DNA of 64,000 nt from Actinomadura sp. NAK00032. GTDB taxonomy: Bacteria > Actinomycetota > Actinomycetes > Streptosporangiales > Streptosporangiaceae. This document shows, piece by piece, positions 17,074 to 25,237 of the stretch (position 1 is its first letter; each line of letters opens with the position of its first letter). The position numbers and the translations under genes were made by a program. The notes beneath the pieces were generated by a model. That model searched no databases, was not told the origin of the DNA, and saw only the letters and a program-made list of their open reading frames with translations. The DNA is taken from positions 7,378,001 through 7,442,000 of the forward strand of contig NZ_CP054932.1 of assembly GCF_013364275.1 (NCBI RefSeq). Reading direction: 5' to 3'.

Positions 17074-19425
17074 ATGAGCGGACGTCATCGCAATGACTTC
17101 CCTGACGGGGCGGACGGCGGCTACGACCCGTCCAGGCCAGTCTTCGGTCCGGCCAACGACGGGTCGTCCGATTGGTTCGGCGCGCGGGACAGCCAGGGCG
17201 CACCGCTCTCCCAGCCCCAGGCCGGGCCGCAGGGCGCGCCGCCCGGCGCGTCGGGCGAGACGCCCGAGTGGTTCACGCCCCGGCAGTCGTCGGAGGAGCC
17301 GGTCTACGGGGCCGGCGGGTTCGGCGGCGCGTCCGACGCGGGCGGCTACGGGCTAGGACGGTCCGGCGGTTACCCGCAGAGCGAGGTTTCCGGGGGTTAC
17401 CCGGGCCGGGAACCGTCCGGCGGGTATCCGCAGGGTGAGCCGCGGTCGTCGTCCCCGAAGGGGCCGCCGCGCGAGTCCTCCCCGCTGGCGGGCACCGGAT
17501 ACAGCGAGTACGACGCGATCCGCAGTTCGGACGGCGGCCCGTCGGGGTTCTTCGGCGGCGGGTCCGGCTCGTCGAGCGGATCGGGAGGCTCCGGCGGGTC
17601 CGGTGGTTACGGCGGCGGGTCGGGCGGCTACGACAGCGGGTCCGGCGGCTATGACAGCGGGTCCGGCGGCTACGAGTACGGGCGCCGCAAGCGCAAGCGC
17701 AGCGCGACCGCGCTGATCGGGCCGATGGCCGGGGCCGTGGGCCTCGCGCTGCTGCTCGGCGTCGGCGTCTACGCGTTCGCCGAGAGCGGCGGCGGCTGCT
17801 CCGGCGACGACGCGATGAACCTGTCGGTCGCGGCGGCGCCGGACATCGCGCCCGTCGTGGAGAAGGCCGCCGGACGCTTCAACGACGGCAAGCACAAGGT
17901 CGACGGCACGTGCGTCAAGGCGACGGTGAAGAAGGTCGAGCCGTCGGCGGTGACGCCGCTGCTGTCCGGGCAGGCCGTGTCGAACGGGTCCAACGAGCGG
18001 CCGGACGTGTGGATCCCCGACTCGTCCCTGTGGGTCTCGCTGGCCCAGTCGAGCGCCGAGGGCGACGACAAGGGCGCCGTGGTGTCCACCAAGACCTCGC
18101 TGGCGAAGAGCCCGATCGTGGTGGGGCTGCCGCAGTCGCTCGCCCTGCAATTGAAGAAGCAGGGCATCACCGCCAGCCCGTCCTGGGACAACCTGCTGAA
18201 GGCGGCGGGCGGCGTCGCCGGCGGCGCGGTGACCAAGAACCAGATGATCCCGGCCGGCGCGGTGCGGCTGGTCGTGCCGGACCCGATGAAGAACGCGGCG
18301 GGCATGGGCTCGCTCATGGTCACCAGCATGCTGCTGGCCAACGACCCGAACCGCGACTCGATCTTCACCGGCATCGTCCGGACGGTCCGCGAGAGCACGG
18401 TCCCCTCGGTGGAGGCGGAGTTCGCGGCGTTCCGCAAGGACAAGGGCGGCAAGAAGCCGATCTCCCTGTCGTCCGAGCAGGCGCTGTACCAGTACAACAG
18501 GACGAAGCCGTCGGAGCCCGCGGTGGCGCTGTACCCGATCGAGGGCACGCTGTCGATGGACTACCCGTTCACCGTCACCAGCAAGGACGCCGCCAAGCAG
18601 AAGGGCGCCCGGCTGCTGGAGCAGGCGATGAGCACCGAGGCGACCCGCAAGGACGTCCACGACCTCGGCTTCCGCACCACCGACAGCAAGGCGCCGGCGG
18701 GCTTCACCGAGGCGGCCGGGGTCAGCCCGGCCAAGCCGCGGCAGCTGCCCACGCCGAAGAGCGCGGACGTCGCGAAGATCATGCAGGCCTGGTCGAAGCT
18801 GTCGCTCGGGCTGCGCATGCTGACGCTGATCGACGTGTCCGGCTCGATGGCGGAGAAGGTCGGCCCCAACACCAACCGGCTGCAGGCCATCGCGCAGGTG
18901 TCGCAGGGCGGCCTGTCGATGATGTCGAACGACACCGAGCTCGGCCAGTGGCTGTTCTCCACCAACATGGGCAGCGGCGGCGTCCCGTACCGGGTCACGG
19001 TGCCGATCGGCCCGCTCGGCGAGCGGATCGGGTCCAGCACCCGGCGCGGACGCGTCCTCGGGGTGCTGAACCAGATGAAGCCGAAGCCGACCGGCGACAC
19101 CGGCCTATACCGGACGATGCTGGCCGCGTACAAGAAGATGAACGAGACCTACAAGCCGGAGTTCGGCAACTCGATCCTGCTGCTGACGGACGGCAAGAAC
19201 GACGACGACGGCGGCCCCACGCTGGCGGACACGCTCAAGCAGCTGAAGGCCATGCAGGACCCGAACAAGCCGATCCAGGTCAACATGATCGGGTTCGGCA
19301 AGGGCGTGGACCGCAACGAGCTGGAGCAGATCGCCGCGGTGACGCACGGCAACGTCCAGGTCGCGCAGACCCCGCAGGAGATCTCCAAGATCTTCCTGAA
19401 GATGCTGTCCCGCCGGATCCAGTGA
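17074..19425 (+). CDS. Membrane-anchored solute-binding plus von Willebrand factor A protein
   Basis: 783 aa from the ATG at 17074 (CGAGGGCAGGCC in front). The first 200 residues are Gly/Ser/Tyr-rich and cytoplasmic. One membrane helix lies at about 210-235. An extracellular type 2 periplasmic-binding-like domain (about 245-540; RPDVWIPDSSLW, ALYPIEGTLSMDYPF) is followed by a VWA domain (from about 580) with the MIDAS motif DVSGSMAEK and LLLTDGKNDDDGG. It probably binds ligands or proteins at the cell surface. The combination is known in streptomycetes, but the role is not clear. A strong hairpin follows the gene. Confidence 0.85.
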   Translation: MSGRHRNDFPDGADGGYDPSRPVFGPANDGSSDWFGARDSQGAPLSQPQAGPQGAPPGASGETPEWFTPRQSSEEPVYGAGGFGGASDAGGYGLGRSGGYPQSEVSGGYPGREPSGGYPQGEPRSSSPKGPPRESSPLAGTGYSEYDAIRSSDGGPSGFFGGGSGSSSGSGGSGGSGGYGGGSGGYDSGSGGYDSGSGGYEYGRRKRKRSATALIGPMAGAVGLALLLGVGVYAFAESGGGCSGDDAMNLSVAAAPDIAPVVEKAAGRFNDGKHKVDGTCVKATVKKVEPSAVTPLLSGQAVSNGSNERPDVWIPDSSLWVSLAQSSAEGDDKGAVVSTKTSLAKSPIVVGLPQSLALQLKKQGITASPSWDNLLKAAGGVAGGAVTKNQMIPAGAVRLVVPDPMKNAAGMGSLMVTSMLLANDPNRDSIFTGIVRTVRESTVPSVEAEFAAFRKDKGGKKPISLSSEQALYQYNRTKPSEPAVALYPIEGTLSMDYPFTVTSKDAAKQKGARLLEQAMSTEATRKDVHDLGFRTTDSKAPAGFTEAAGVSPAKPRQLPTPKSADVAKIMQAWSKLSLGLRMLTLIDVSGSMAEKVGPNTNRLQAIAQVSQGGLSMMSNDTELGQWLFSTNMGSGGVPYRVTVPIGPLGERIGSSTRRGRVLGVLNQMKPKPTGDTGLYRTMLAAYKKMNETYKPEFGNSILLLTDGKNDDDGGPTLADTLKQLKAMQDPNKPIQVNMIGFGKGVDRNELEQIAAVTHGNVQVAQTPQEISKIFLKMLSRRIQ
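17620..17676 (+). repeat. 21-bp in-frame tandem repeat in the Gly/Tyr-rich head
   Basis: Units of 21 bp, TCSGGCGGCTAYGACAGCGGG, encode SGGYDSG twice and a partial third time. They are preceded by related GGSGGYGGGSGGY codons. The repeat is in frame, so its copy number can change without breaking the gene. Confidence 0.6.
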
Positions 19426-19520
19426 TCACGCTCCGGTGAGCTTACCGACGCGTCGGGTAGTTCTTGATTTTTTCCGGTCCCCGGTGTCAACCGGGGGCCG
19501 GGGCCGCTCGTCAAACAATC

Positions 19521-19555
19521 GGAGGCCCGACGGGGAGCGGGGCCGTCGGGCCTCC
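19521..19555 (+). terminator. Strong hairpin after the VWA gene
   Basis: A perfect 13-bp stem, GGAGGCCCGACGG / CCGTCGGGCCTCC, with a 9-nt loop lies 95 bp after the VWA stop and 150 bp before the next gene. Confidence 0.75.
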
Positions 19556-19701
19556 AACTCGCTTTCCCCCCGACCCGGTGACGGGGAAGCGCCCGCCGGA
19601 CCGAACCGGCGGCGGGAGAGCCCACCGCTCCCTCTTGGATCTTCCAGCCCGTCCCTCACGATGCGGACGAGGAATCCGAACGCAGCCCGCAGGAGGACCT
19701 T

Positions 19702-21231
19702 GTGTCCGGTTGGCCCAGTTTTGAACGCGCGGACGACGAACGTCTGGCGCAGGCGCTGGCCGCAGGAGATCCCAGCGCGCTCATCCAGGTCATGGACCGC
19801 TACGCGGCCCGCCTGTACGACTACTGCCACGCGCTGCTTCGCGACCAGGAGCAGGCGGCCGGGGCGCTGCACGACGCGCTGATCGCCGCCTACGCGCACG
19901 TCTCCGTGCTGCGCGAGCCAGACCGGTTCCGCGCCTGGCTGTACGCGCTCGTCCGCAACGAGTGCATGCGGCGCCTGCGCGACCCGAACCGGCCCGCCGA
20001 ACGGCGCGGCGCCCCCGAGGTCGAGGAGGGCTTCCTCGACGAGGCGGAACTCGCCCGCCGGCAGGAGGCCCGGCGGCTCGTCCACAGCGCGCTGGCGACG
20101 CTGCGCGGCCGCGAGCGCGAGTCGATCGACCTCATGCTGCGGCACGGCCTGGACACCTTCGAGGTCGGCTGCGTGCTCGGCCTGGACGGGCAGGAGTCCA
20201 CGGACCTGACCGGCGTGGCCCAGGCCCGCCTGGACGAGGCCCTCGCCGCCGTCCACCTCGCCCGCACCGGACGCAGCGGCTGCCCGGAACTCGCCGGGAT
20301 CGCCGAAGAGGGCGGCGTCGGCGGCACCCGTCCGCTGCCTCCGCCGGCGGTCCGCGCGCTGGTGCAGCACGTCGCGTCCTGCCCGGTGTGCGGATCCCAG
20401 CACGAGCGGACCGCCCCCGCGGCGCGGCTCCTGCAGGTGCTGCCGGTCGCGATGATGCCCACCGACCTGCGCGGGCACGTCATGGCCACCGCCACCGACG
20501 CCGCGCTGGCCGGCGACCTCAACTACATCGCGCACCGCGCCGAGCCGCTCGACGAGTGGGGCTGGCCCCTCGTCGTCGACCGCGCCGCCAAGCAGGACGA
20601 CGGCTCCGAACGGCGCGGCCCGCGCGCGCTCTGGCCGGCGCTGGCGGCCGCGGCGGCGGTCATCGTCATCGTGGCCGGGGCGTTCTACGTCATGTCCGGC
20701 CGTGGGGAGACGAGCGCGCAGGGGCCCGCGGGCGGCGCGTCGGAATCGGTGCTCGACCCGTCCTCGCCGCCCGACTCCGAAGAACCGTCCGACTCGCCGA
20801 CGCCCACGCAGAGCGAGACCCCGACGCCCACCCCCACGACGACGTCCGCGACCCCGACGCCGACGCCGTCCAAGACCCGCAAACCGACCCGCTCCTCCAC
20901 CCCCCGCCCCACGTTCTCCGCTCCCCGGACGGGCCGTCTCAGTGTGGGGTCATGCACGATCCGGATCAACGGCGCAGGCTCGGGCTCCTGCGATATCGGA
21001 GTACGTGCCATCGGCGGGACGGTGACCTGGTCGGTCGCGGGTGCGACCGGCGATATCAGCGCCAGCGGCGGAGGCACGCTTCGCGCCGGTCAGACGGGCT
21101 CGATCCACGTCACCGGAAACTGCACCCCTCCCGGCGGCCGGGGCACCGTCCGCCTCAGCACGGGCGACACCGGCTCGGTGACGTTGATCTGCCCGACGAA
21201 CGAGGAGCCTCCCGGGCCAGACGGCGGCTGA
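19702..21231 (+). CDS. Sigma-region/zinc-finger/transmembrane fusion protein (paralogue 1)
   Basis: 509 aa; GTG start with AGGAGG in front. Residues 10-95 resemble ECF sigma region 2 (ARLYDYCHALLRDQEQAAGALHDALIAAY then FRAWLYALVRNECMRRLR). Residues about 128-190 resemble a weakened region 4. An Hx3Cx2C motif (HVASCPVC, near 222) has the spacing of ZAS anti-sigma zinc sites. A membrane helix lies at about 310-333. A Ser/Thr/Pro linker leads to a beta-rich extracellular domain (about 415-500) with four cysteines. Sigma, anti-sigma-like and sensor parts are thus in one chain. It may be a membrane-held regulator released by proteolysis, or a degenerate sigma reused as a sensor; this is inference. 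A paralogue follows. Confidence 0.75.
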   Translation: MSGWPSFERADDERLAQALAAGDPSALIQVMDRYAARLYDYCHALLRDQEQAAGALHDALIAAYAHVSVLREPDRFRAWLYALVRNECMRRLRDPNRPAERRGAPEVEEGFLDEAELARRQEARRLVHSALATLRGRERESIDLMLRHGLDTFEVGCVLGLDGQESTDLTGVAQARLDEALAAVHLARTGRSGCPELAGIAEEGGVGGTRPLPPPAVRALVQHVASCPVCGSQHERTAPAARLLQVLPVAMMPTDLRGHVMATATDAALAGDLNYIAHRAEPLDEWGWPLVVDRAAKQDDGSERRGPRALWPALAAAAAVIVIVAGAFYVMSGRGETSAQGPAGGASESVLDPSSPPDSEEPSDSPTPTQSETPTPTPTTTSATPTPTPSKTRKPTRSSTPRPTFSAPRTGRLSVGSCTIRINGAGSGSCDIGVRAIGGTVTWSVAGATGDISASGGGTLRAGQTGSIHVTGNCTPPGGRGTVRLSTGDTGSVTLICPTNEEPPGPDGG

Positions 21232-21251
21232 TAGACCAACCGATCGTCTTG

Positions 21252-21267
21252 TGTGACTCAGATCACA
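21252..21267. promoter_or_regulatory. CRP-like palindrome TGTGACTCAGATCACA
   Basis: A perfect TGTGA-N6-TCACA site lies in the 229-bp gap between the two sigma-fusion paralogues, 194 bp before the second start. It matches the consensus of CRP/FNR-type regulators (Crp, GlxR) of actinomycetes. A further TGTGAC half follows at 21271. Confidence 0.6.
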
Positions 21268-21460
21268 TAATGTGACGCGTGTGCCGTCCGACTAGGACAG
21301 ATGGCCACGGCGTGTGCCGGATTCGTCACGGAAATCCCCACATACGGGAGAAATCTCAGCAACTTGGTGGCAAGATCAGGCAACCAGAGTCGGCCGACGG
21401 ACGTCGGGGCTCGCCGGGGGCACGATCCACAACACCATCGAATTCGCTGGGAGGGTTCCC

Positions 21461-22939
21461 GTGGCCGGTGAGCCAGGGCCCGGGCGAAGCGACGAATCCA
21501 GGCTGGCGGACTCGCTGCGCGCCGGGGACGTCATCGCCCTGACCGAGGTTTACGACACCTACGCGCCGTTCCTCTTCGACTACTGCCACGGTCTGCTGCG
21601 CGACCGGGTCGAGGCGGCCGGTGCGCTCCGCAACACCGTCATCGCGGCCCGCGAGCACGTGGGACGGCTCACCGAGCCGGACCGGCTGCGCGGCTGGCTG
21701 TACGCGATCGCCCGCAAGGAGTGCATGCGGCGCCGCGACAGCCCGAACCGGCACATCGGGCAGGAGGCGCCCGAGGCCGAGGACGAGCTGACACAGGAGC
21801 AGCTCGCCCGCCGCGAGGAGCGGCGGCTGCTCGCCCACAGCGCGCTCGCCGCGCTCAACGGGCGGCAGCGCGAGGCGATCGACCTGTCGGTCCGGCACGA
21901 GCTGGACGAGGTCGACCTGTGCGGCGTCTTCGGCATCCCGCTGGAGGAGACGCTCGCGCTGGTCGAGAAGGCCCGCGAGGACCTCGGTGCGGCGCTGCAC
22001 GCGGCGCTCGTCGCGCAGAACCACTGGAAGAGCTGCCCCAGCCTCGCTGCGCTGACCGAGTCGTGGCCGCTGACCCCGCAGACGGCCGGGTCGCTCGTCC
22101 GGCATGTCGGGAGCTGCCCGGTGTGCGGGGAGCAGGAGACGCCGCCGCTGCCGCCGGACCGGCTGCTGTCGGTGCTGCCGATCGCGGCGATTCCCGCCGA
22201 CCTGCGGCTGGACGTGCTGACCGCCGCGACCGCCGCGGACCGCGCCGACAACCGCCGCGCCATCGCCGCCTGGACGGAGCCGTTCGACGAGTACGGCTGG
22301 CCGCTCCCCTACCAGCCGGCCGCGCCGCGCGGCCGCGACCGGTCGCCGCGGCGGCGCGGTCCGGCGCTCGCCGCCGTCGCCGTGAGCGTCGGGCTCGTGG
22401 TGATGTGCGTCGGCGCCTGGTCGTGGCTGCACGACGGGGAGGGCTCGTCTAACGCGTCCGCGAACGGTCCGGCCGTGCCCGGTGACAGCTCCTCGCCGGG
22501 GGACTCCCAGGTGCCGGAGCCGTCGCCGACCGAGCCGTCGCCGACGTCCGCCTCGCCGTCCCCGACCGAGTCGAAGTCGCCGTCGAAGTCGCCGTCGCCG
22601 TCCGAGACCCCGTCGAAGACGCCGTCGACGAAGCCTCCGGCGCCGCCGACGAGCCGCGCGCCGCGGCCGCCCAGGCCGGGCAGCCTGTCGGTGGACGGGT
22701 GCAGGATCCGCTCCGGCGGCGAGACGTGCACGGTGCGGGTCACCGCCGTCGGCGGGGCCGTGGACTGGAGCGTCACGGGGACGTCCGGCGAGATCAAGGC
22801 CGGCGGCGGCGGGCATCTGTCGGCGGGCGAGTCCGCGAGCGTGACCGTGGAGAAGACGGCCGTCATCTGCTGGGGCCGCAAGACCGGGTCGGTGTCGTTC
22901 TCGCCCGGCGGCGTGTCGGCGTCCGTCCAGTACTGCTGA
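21461..22939 (+). CDS. Sigma-region/zinc-finger/transmembrane fusion protein (paralogue 2)
   Basis: 492 aa from the GTG at 21461 (GGGAGG seven bases upstream); the longer frame lacks a ribosome site. Same order as paralogue 1: sigma region 2-like (about 15-100; FLFDYCHGLLRDRVEAAGALRNTVIAA, LRGWLYAIARKECMRRR), region 4-like (about 125-185), HVGSCPVC zinc motif (near 214), membrane helix (about 304-326), Ser/Pro/Lys linker, and a C-terminal beta domain with four cysteines (VDGCRIR, GETCTVR, VICWGR, VQYC). The two genes arose by tandem duplication and diverged. A CRP-like site lies upstream. Confidence 0.75.
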   Translation: MAGEPGPGRSDESRLADSLRAGDVIALTEVYDTYAPFLFDYCHGLLRDRVEAAGALRNTVIAAREHVGRLTEPDRLRGWLYAIARKECMRRRDSPNRHIGQEAPEAEDELTQEQLARREERRLLAHSALAALNGRQREAIDLSVRHELDEVDLCGVFGIPLEETLALVEKAREDLGAALHAALVAQNHWKSCPSLAALTESWPLTPQTAGSLVRHVGSCPVCGEQETPPLPPDRLLSVLPIAAIPADLRLDVLTAATAADRADNRRAIAAWTEPFDEYGWPLPYQPAAPRGRDRSPRRRGPALAAVAVSVGLVVMCVGAWSWLHDGEGSSNASANGPAVPGDSSSPGDSQVPEPSPTEPSPTSASPSPTESKSPSKSPSPSETPSKTPSTKPPAPPTSRAPRPPRPGSLSVDGCRIRSGGETCTVRVTAVGGAVDWSVTGTSGEIKAGGGGHLSAGESASVTVEKTAVICWGRKTGSVSFSPGGVSASVQYC

Positions 22940-22955
22940 GCCCGTCCTAACGGCT

Positions 22956-22991
22956 GGTCTCCCCCGCAGTGCGACGCCGCGGAGGGAGACC
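22956..22991. terminator. Bidirectional hairpin between convergent genes
   Basis: GGTCTCCC (22956-22963) pairs with GGGAGACC (22984-22991) across a 20-nt loop that can itself pair (GCGGCGTC-like bases). It lies between the stops of the second sigma-fusion gene and the phosphotransferase gene. Confidence 0.6.
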
Positions 22992-23006
22992 GCCGGTAGG
23001 GGCCGG

Positions 23007-24095
23007 CTAGGACGAGAGGGAGCCGGTGTCCAGCGTGCGGTGGGCGCGCTCCAGCAGGATGGGGACGCCGGGGCCGATCTGGTCGAAGCCCTCGCCGACC
23101 GTCGCGTTCTGCAGGAAGCGGGCGTGGATCCCCTCCAGGATGACCGCGAGCTTGAAGCAGGCGAACGCGACGTAGAAGTCGAGGTCGGCGAGATCGAAGC
23201 CGGTCAGCGCGGCGTACCGGTCGGTGAACTCGCGGCGTGTGTAGAAGCCCGGCGCGGAGGTGATCGTCGCGCCGACGGGCAGTTCCTCGGCGTCGGCGGC
23301 CTCGGCCCAGTAGACGAGCGTCAGGCCGAGGTCGGACAGCGGGTCGCCGAGCGTCGACATCTCCCAGTCGACGACCGCCGCGATCTCGGGGCGCGGCTCC
23401 AGCCGGGCGAGCGCGTTGTCGAGCCGGAAGTCGCCGTGCACGAGCCGAGCGGGGGCATCCGCCGGGAGCCGCTCCGCGAGCCGCGCGACGAGCCGGTCGT
23501 ACTCGGGCAGGTCGCGGTCGGTGCCGGTGGCCCGGATCGCCTCCTGCGAGCTGTCCCACTGCTTGCCCCAGCGCTTGAGCTGGCGCTCCATGTAGCCGTT
23601 CGGGCGCCCGAAGTCGGCCAGCCCGACGGCCTCGACGTCGACGGTGTGGATCGCCGCGAGGGCCCCGGCGAGCGCGTCGGACAGGCCGCGCGCCTGCTCC
23701 GGGGTGATCTCGGCGGCGTCCTCGCGGGTGCGCAGGACGCGGCCGTCGACGAAGTCCATCAGGTAGAACCGCGCGCCGATGACGTCCTCGTCGTCGCAGA
23801 ACGCCAGGGTCCGCGGCACCGGCACGGACGTCCCGGCGCCGAGCGCGGACAGCACCCGGTACTCGCGCCCCATGTCGTGGGCCGTCGGGAGGACGTGGCC
23901 GAGCGGCGGCCTGCGCAGCACGACGCGGCGGCCGCCGTCCAGGGTGATCCCGTAGGTGAGGTTCGAACGCCCGCCCGCGATCAGGTCGATCGCGGTGATC
24001 CGCCCCGAGCCGGGCAGCGCGCGGGCCAGCCAGGCGGCGAGGCGGGGGACGTCGATGCCGGGGACCCCGGCCGGCAGTTCTGCGTCAACGGTCAT
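23007..24095 (-). CDS. Phosphotransferase-family protein (aminoglycoside phosphotransferase/ACAD10-11-like kinase fold)
   Basis: 362 aa. AGGRSNLTYGITLDGGRRVVLRRPP is the nucleotide-binding lobe. LVHGDFRLDN gives the catalytic Asp and AAVVDWEMSTLGDPLSDLG gives the metal-binding Asp of the APH fold. The pattern, including the HDMGREYRVLSAL segment, matches the ACAD10/11 N-terminal kinase subgroup. In that subgroup the substrate is thought to be a hydroxyacyl-CoA, not an antibiotic. It is encoded alone here, with no acyl-CoA dehydrogenase next to it. Confidence 0.87.
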   Translation of the reverse strand: MTVDAELPAGVPGIDVPRLAAWLARALPGSGRITAIDLIAGGRSNLTYGITLDGGRRVVLRRPPLGHVLPTAHDMGREYRVLSALGAGTSVPVPRTLAFCDDEDVIGARFYLMDFVDGRVLRTREDAAEITPEQARGLSDALAGALAAIHTVDVEAVGLADFGRPNGYMERQLKRWGKQWDSSQEAIRATGTDRDLPEYDRLVARLAERLPADAPARLVHGDFRLDNALARLEPRPEIAAVVDWEMSTLGDPLSDLGLTLVYWAEAADAEELPVGATITSAPGFYTRREFTDRYAALTGFDLADLDFYVAFACFKLAVILEGIHARFLQNATVGEGFDQIGPGVPILLERAHRTLDTGSLSS

Positions 24096-24508
24096 GACGC
24101 CCTATTAGAACGCGGCTCGGTCCGAACCGGGAACCCCACCCCCGTACCCGGCACCGGGGACGCTTATACGCGCCGTAAGTTGTCGGCCACTTCCGGCCGA
24201 CTTGCAGGCAGACTTCACCTGGCCTTCAGCATCAGCGCTGACCTGCGGGAACGGTGAGCGCTTCGGGCACAGGCGTCCGCTTCCCCGAAACTCCCAGGAG
24301 AAAAACCAGCCTCAAGGTGGAATCTTTGGACACCTGGGGTACTCCTCAGCGACGACACCCGAACACGCTGGGTCGCCACCTGGCACGGAGGTCGACAGCC
24401 GTCACATCGGCCCATGAGGCGGCAGGCTGGACTTATGAGTCTCGCTTGGGCTAAGAGAAGAGGACTAGACCATTCGGGACTAGACCGCCCGATTGGGGGG
24501 GACGCACC
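24096..24508. other. Intergenic region, 413 bp, with hairpin and direct repeat
   Basis: No convincing gene. GTCGGCC-ACTTCC-GGCCGAC (24182-24201) is a perfect 7-bp stem. GGACTAGACC occurs twice (24462-24471 and 24477-24486), 15 bp apart and 23 bp before the amidase-like start. These could be a regulator site for that gene. Confidence 0.45.
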
Positions 24509-25225
24509 GTGGCAGACGCATGGCTGCCAGGAGCCGGCCGCATGCCGGCACGACACGACGGCGGAGCGTTGCGAGGGGGTGCTCCCCGGGTCGTATGGTG
24601 CGCCGGAGAGCACGATCCGCGCGGCGTCTCCGCGCGCTCGGTGGCCGCCGATCTCGTCAAGGAGGACCGTCCCGCGCACCTGGTGTGGCATCCCGGCACC
24701 GGCGAGATCGTCCAGCTCCTCCCGATCACCCGCGCGGCCCGGCTGCTCGGCGGCGGCGTCGGCCGGGAGGGCCGCGTCTGCGCGCAGATCATGGTGGTCG
24801 GGCAGGCCCGGACGCCGTTCACCGGTTCGCTGCTGACCGGGCTCGACGCGATCGTCCAGTGGCTGGACGCGTGGGGCGTCGCGCGGCGCTGGCCCGCCGG
24901 GCCGCCGCTGCCGTCCCCGCAGTCCTACCACTCGCTGCGCGCCCGCAAGGACTGGGCGCGCGGCGGGCACTACGGGGCGTCCCAGGTGCCGACGCTCGAC
25001 CGGCCCGACCCCGGCGGCATCGACATCCGGCGCATCACCGGGCCGGACACGCCCGTCGCGCCGATCCCGAAGCCCCGCGCCCCGAGCGCGCCCGGCGGGG
25101 CCCGCCTGCTGCCGCCGCGCCCGCGCACGCCCGAGCCGGTCCGCACGGCCGCACCGCAGAACGACTCGCCGCTGCGTCCCGCCTCGGAACCGGTCCCGGT
25201 CGCGCAGACCGCCATGTCCAACTGA
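24509..25225 (+). CDS. N-acetylmuramoyl-L-alanine amidase-like protein, probably altered active site
   Basis: 238 aa; GTG start after GGGGGGGA. The first 165 residues follow the Amidase_2/peptidoglycan-recognition pattern seen in actinobacterial homologues: ADAWLPGAGR, HLVWHPGTGEIVQLLP, DWARGGHYGASQVP. The last 70 are Pro-rich and disordered. There is no signal peptide, so export is not evident. Homologues I remember have VWH(T) at the first metal-ligand position; here it reads VVWCAGEHDP, with Cys in place of His. Enzymatic activity is therefore doubtful. Direct repeats lie just upstream. Confidence 0.65.
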   Translation: MADAWLPGAGRMPARHDGGALRGGAPRVVWCAGEHDPRGVSARSVAADLVKEDRPAHLVWHPGTGEIVQLLPITRAARLLGGGVGREGRVCAQIMVVGQARTPFTGSLLTGLDAIVQWLDAWGVARRWPAGPPLPSPQSYHSLRARKDWARGGHYGASQVPTLDRPDPGGIDIRRITGPDTPVAPIPKPRAPSAPGGARLLPPRPRTPEPVRTAAPQNDSPLRPASEPVPVAQTAMSN

Positions 25226-25237
25226 CCCTGCGGCGCC

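Noticed and set aside
16842..17075. 78-codon extension of the TrmH-type gene
   Set aside because: Arg/Thr-rich and overlaps the promoter of the VWA gene; the ATG at 16841 begins family-like sequence.
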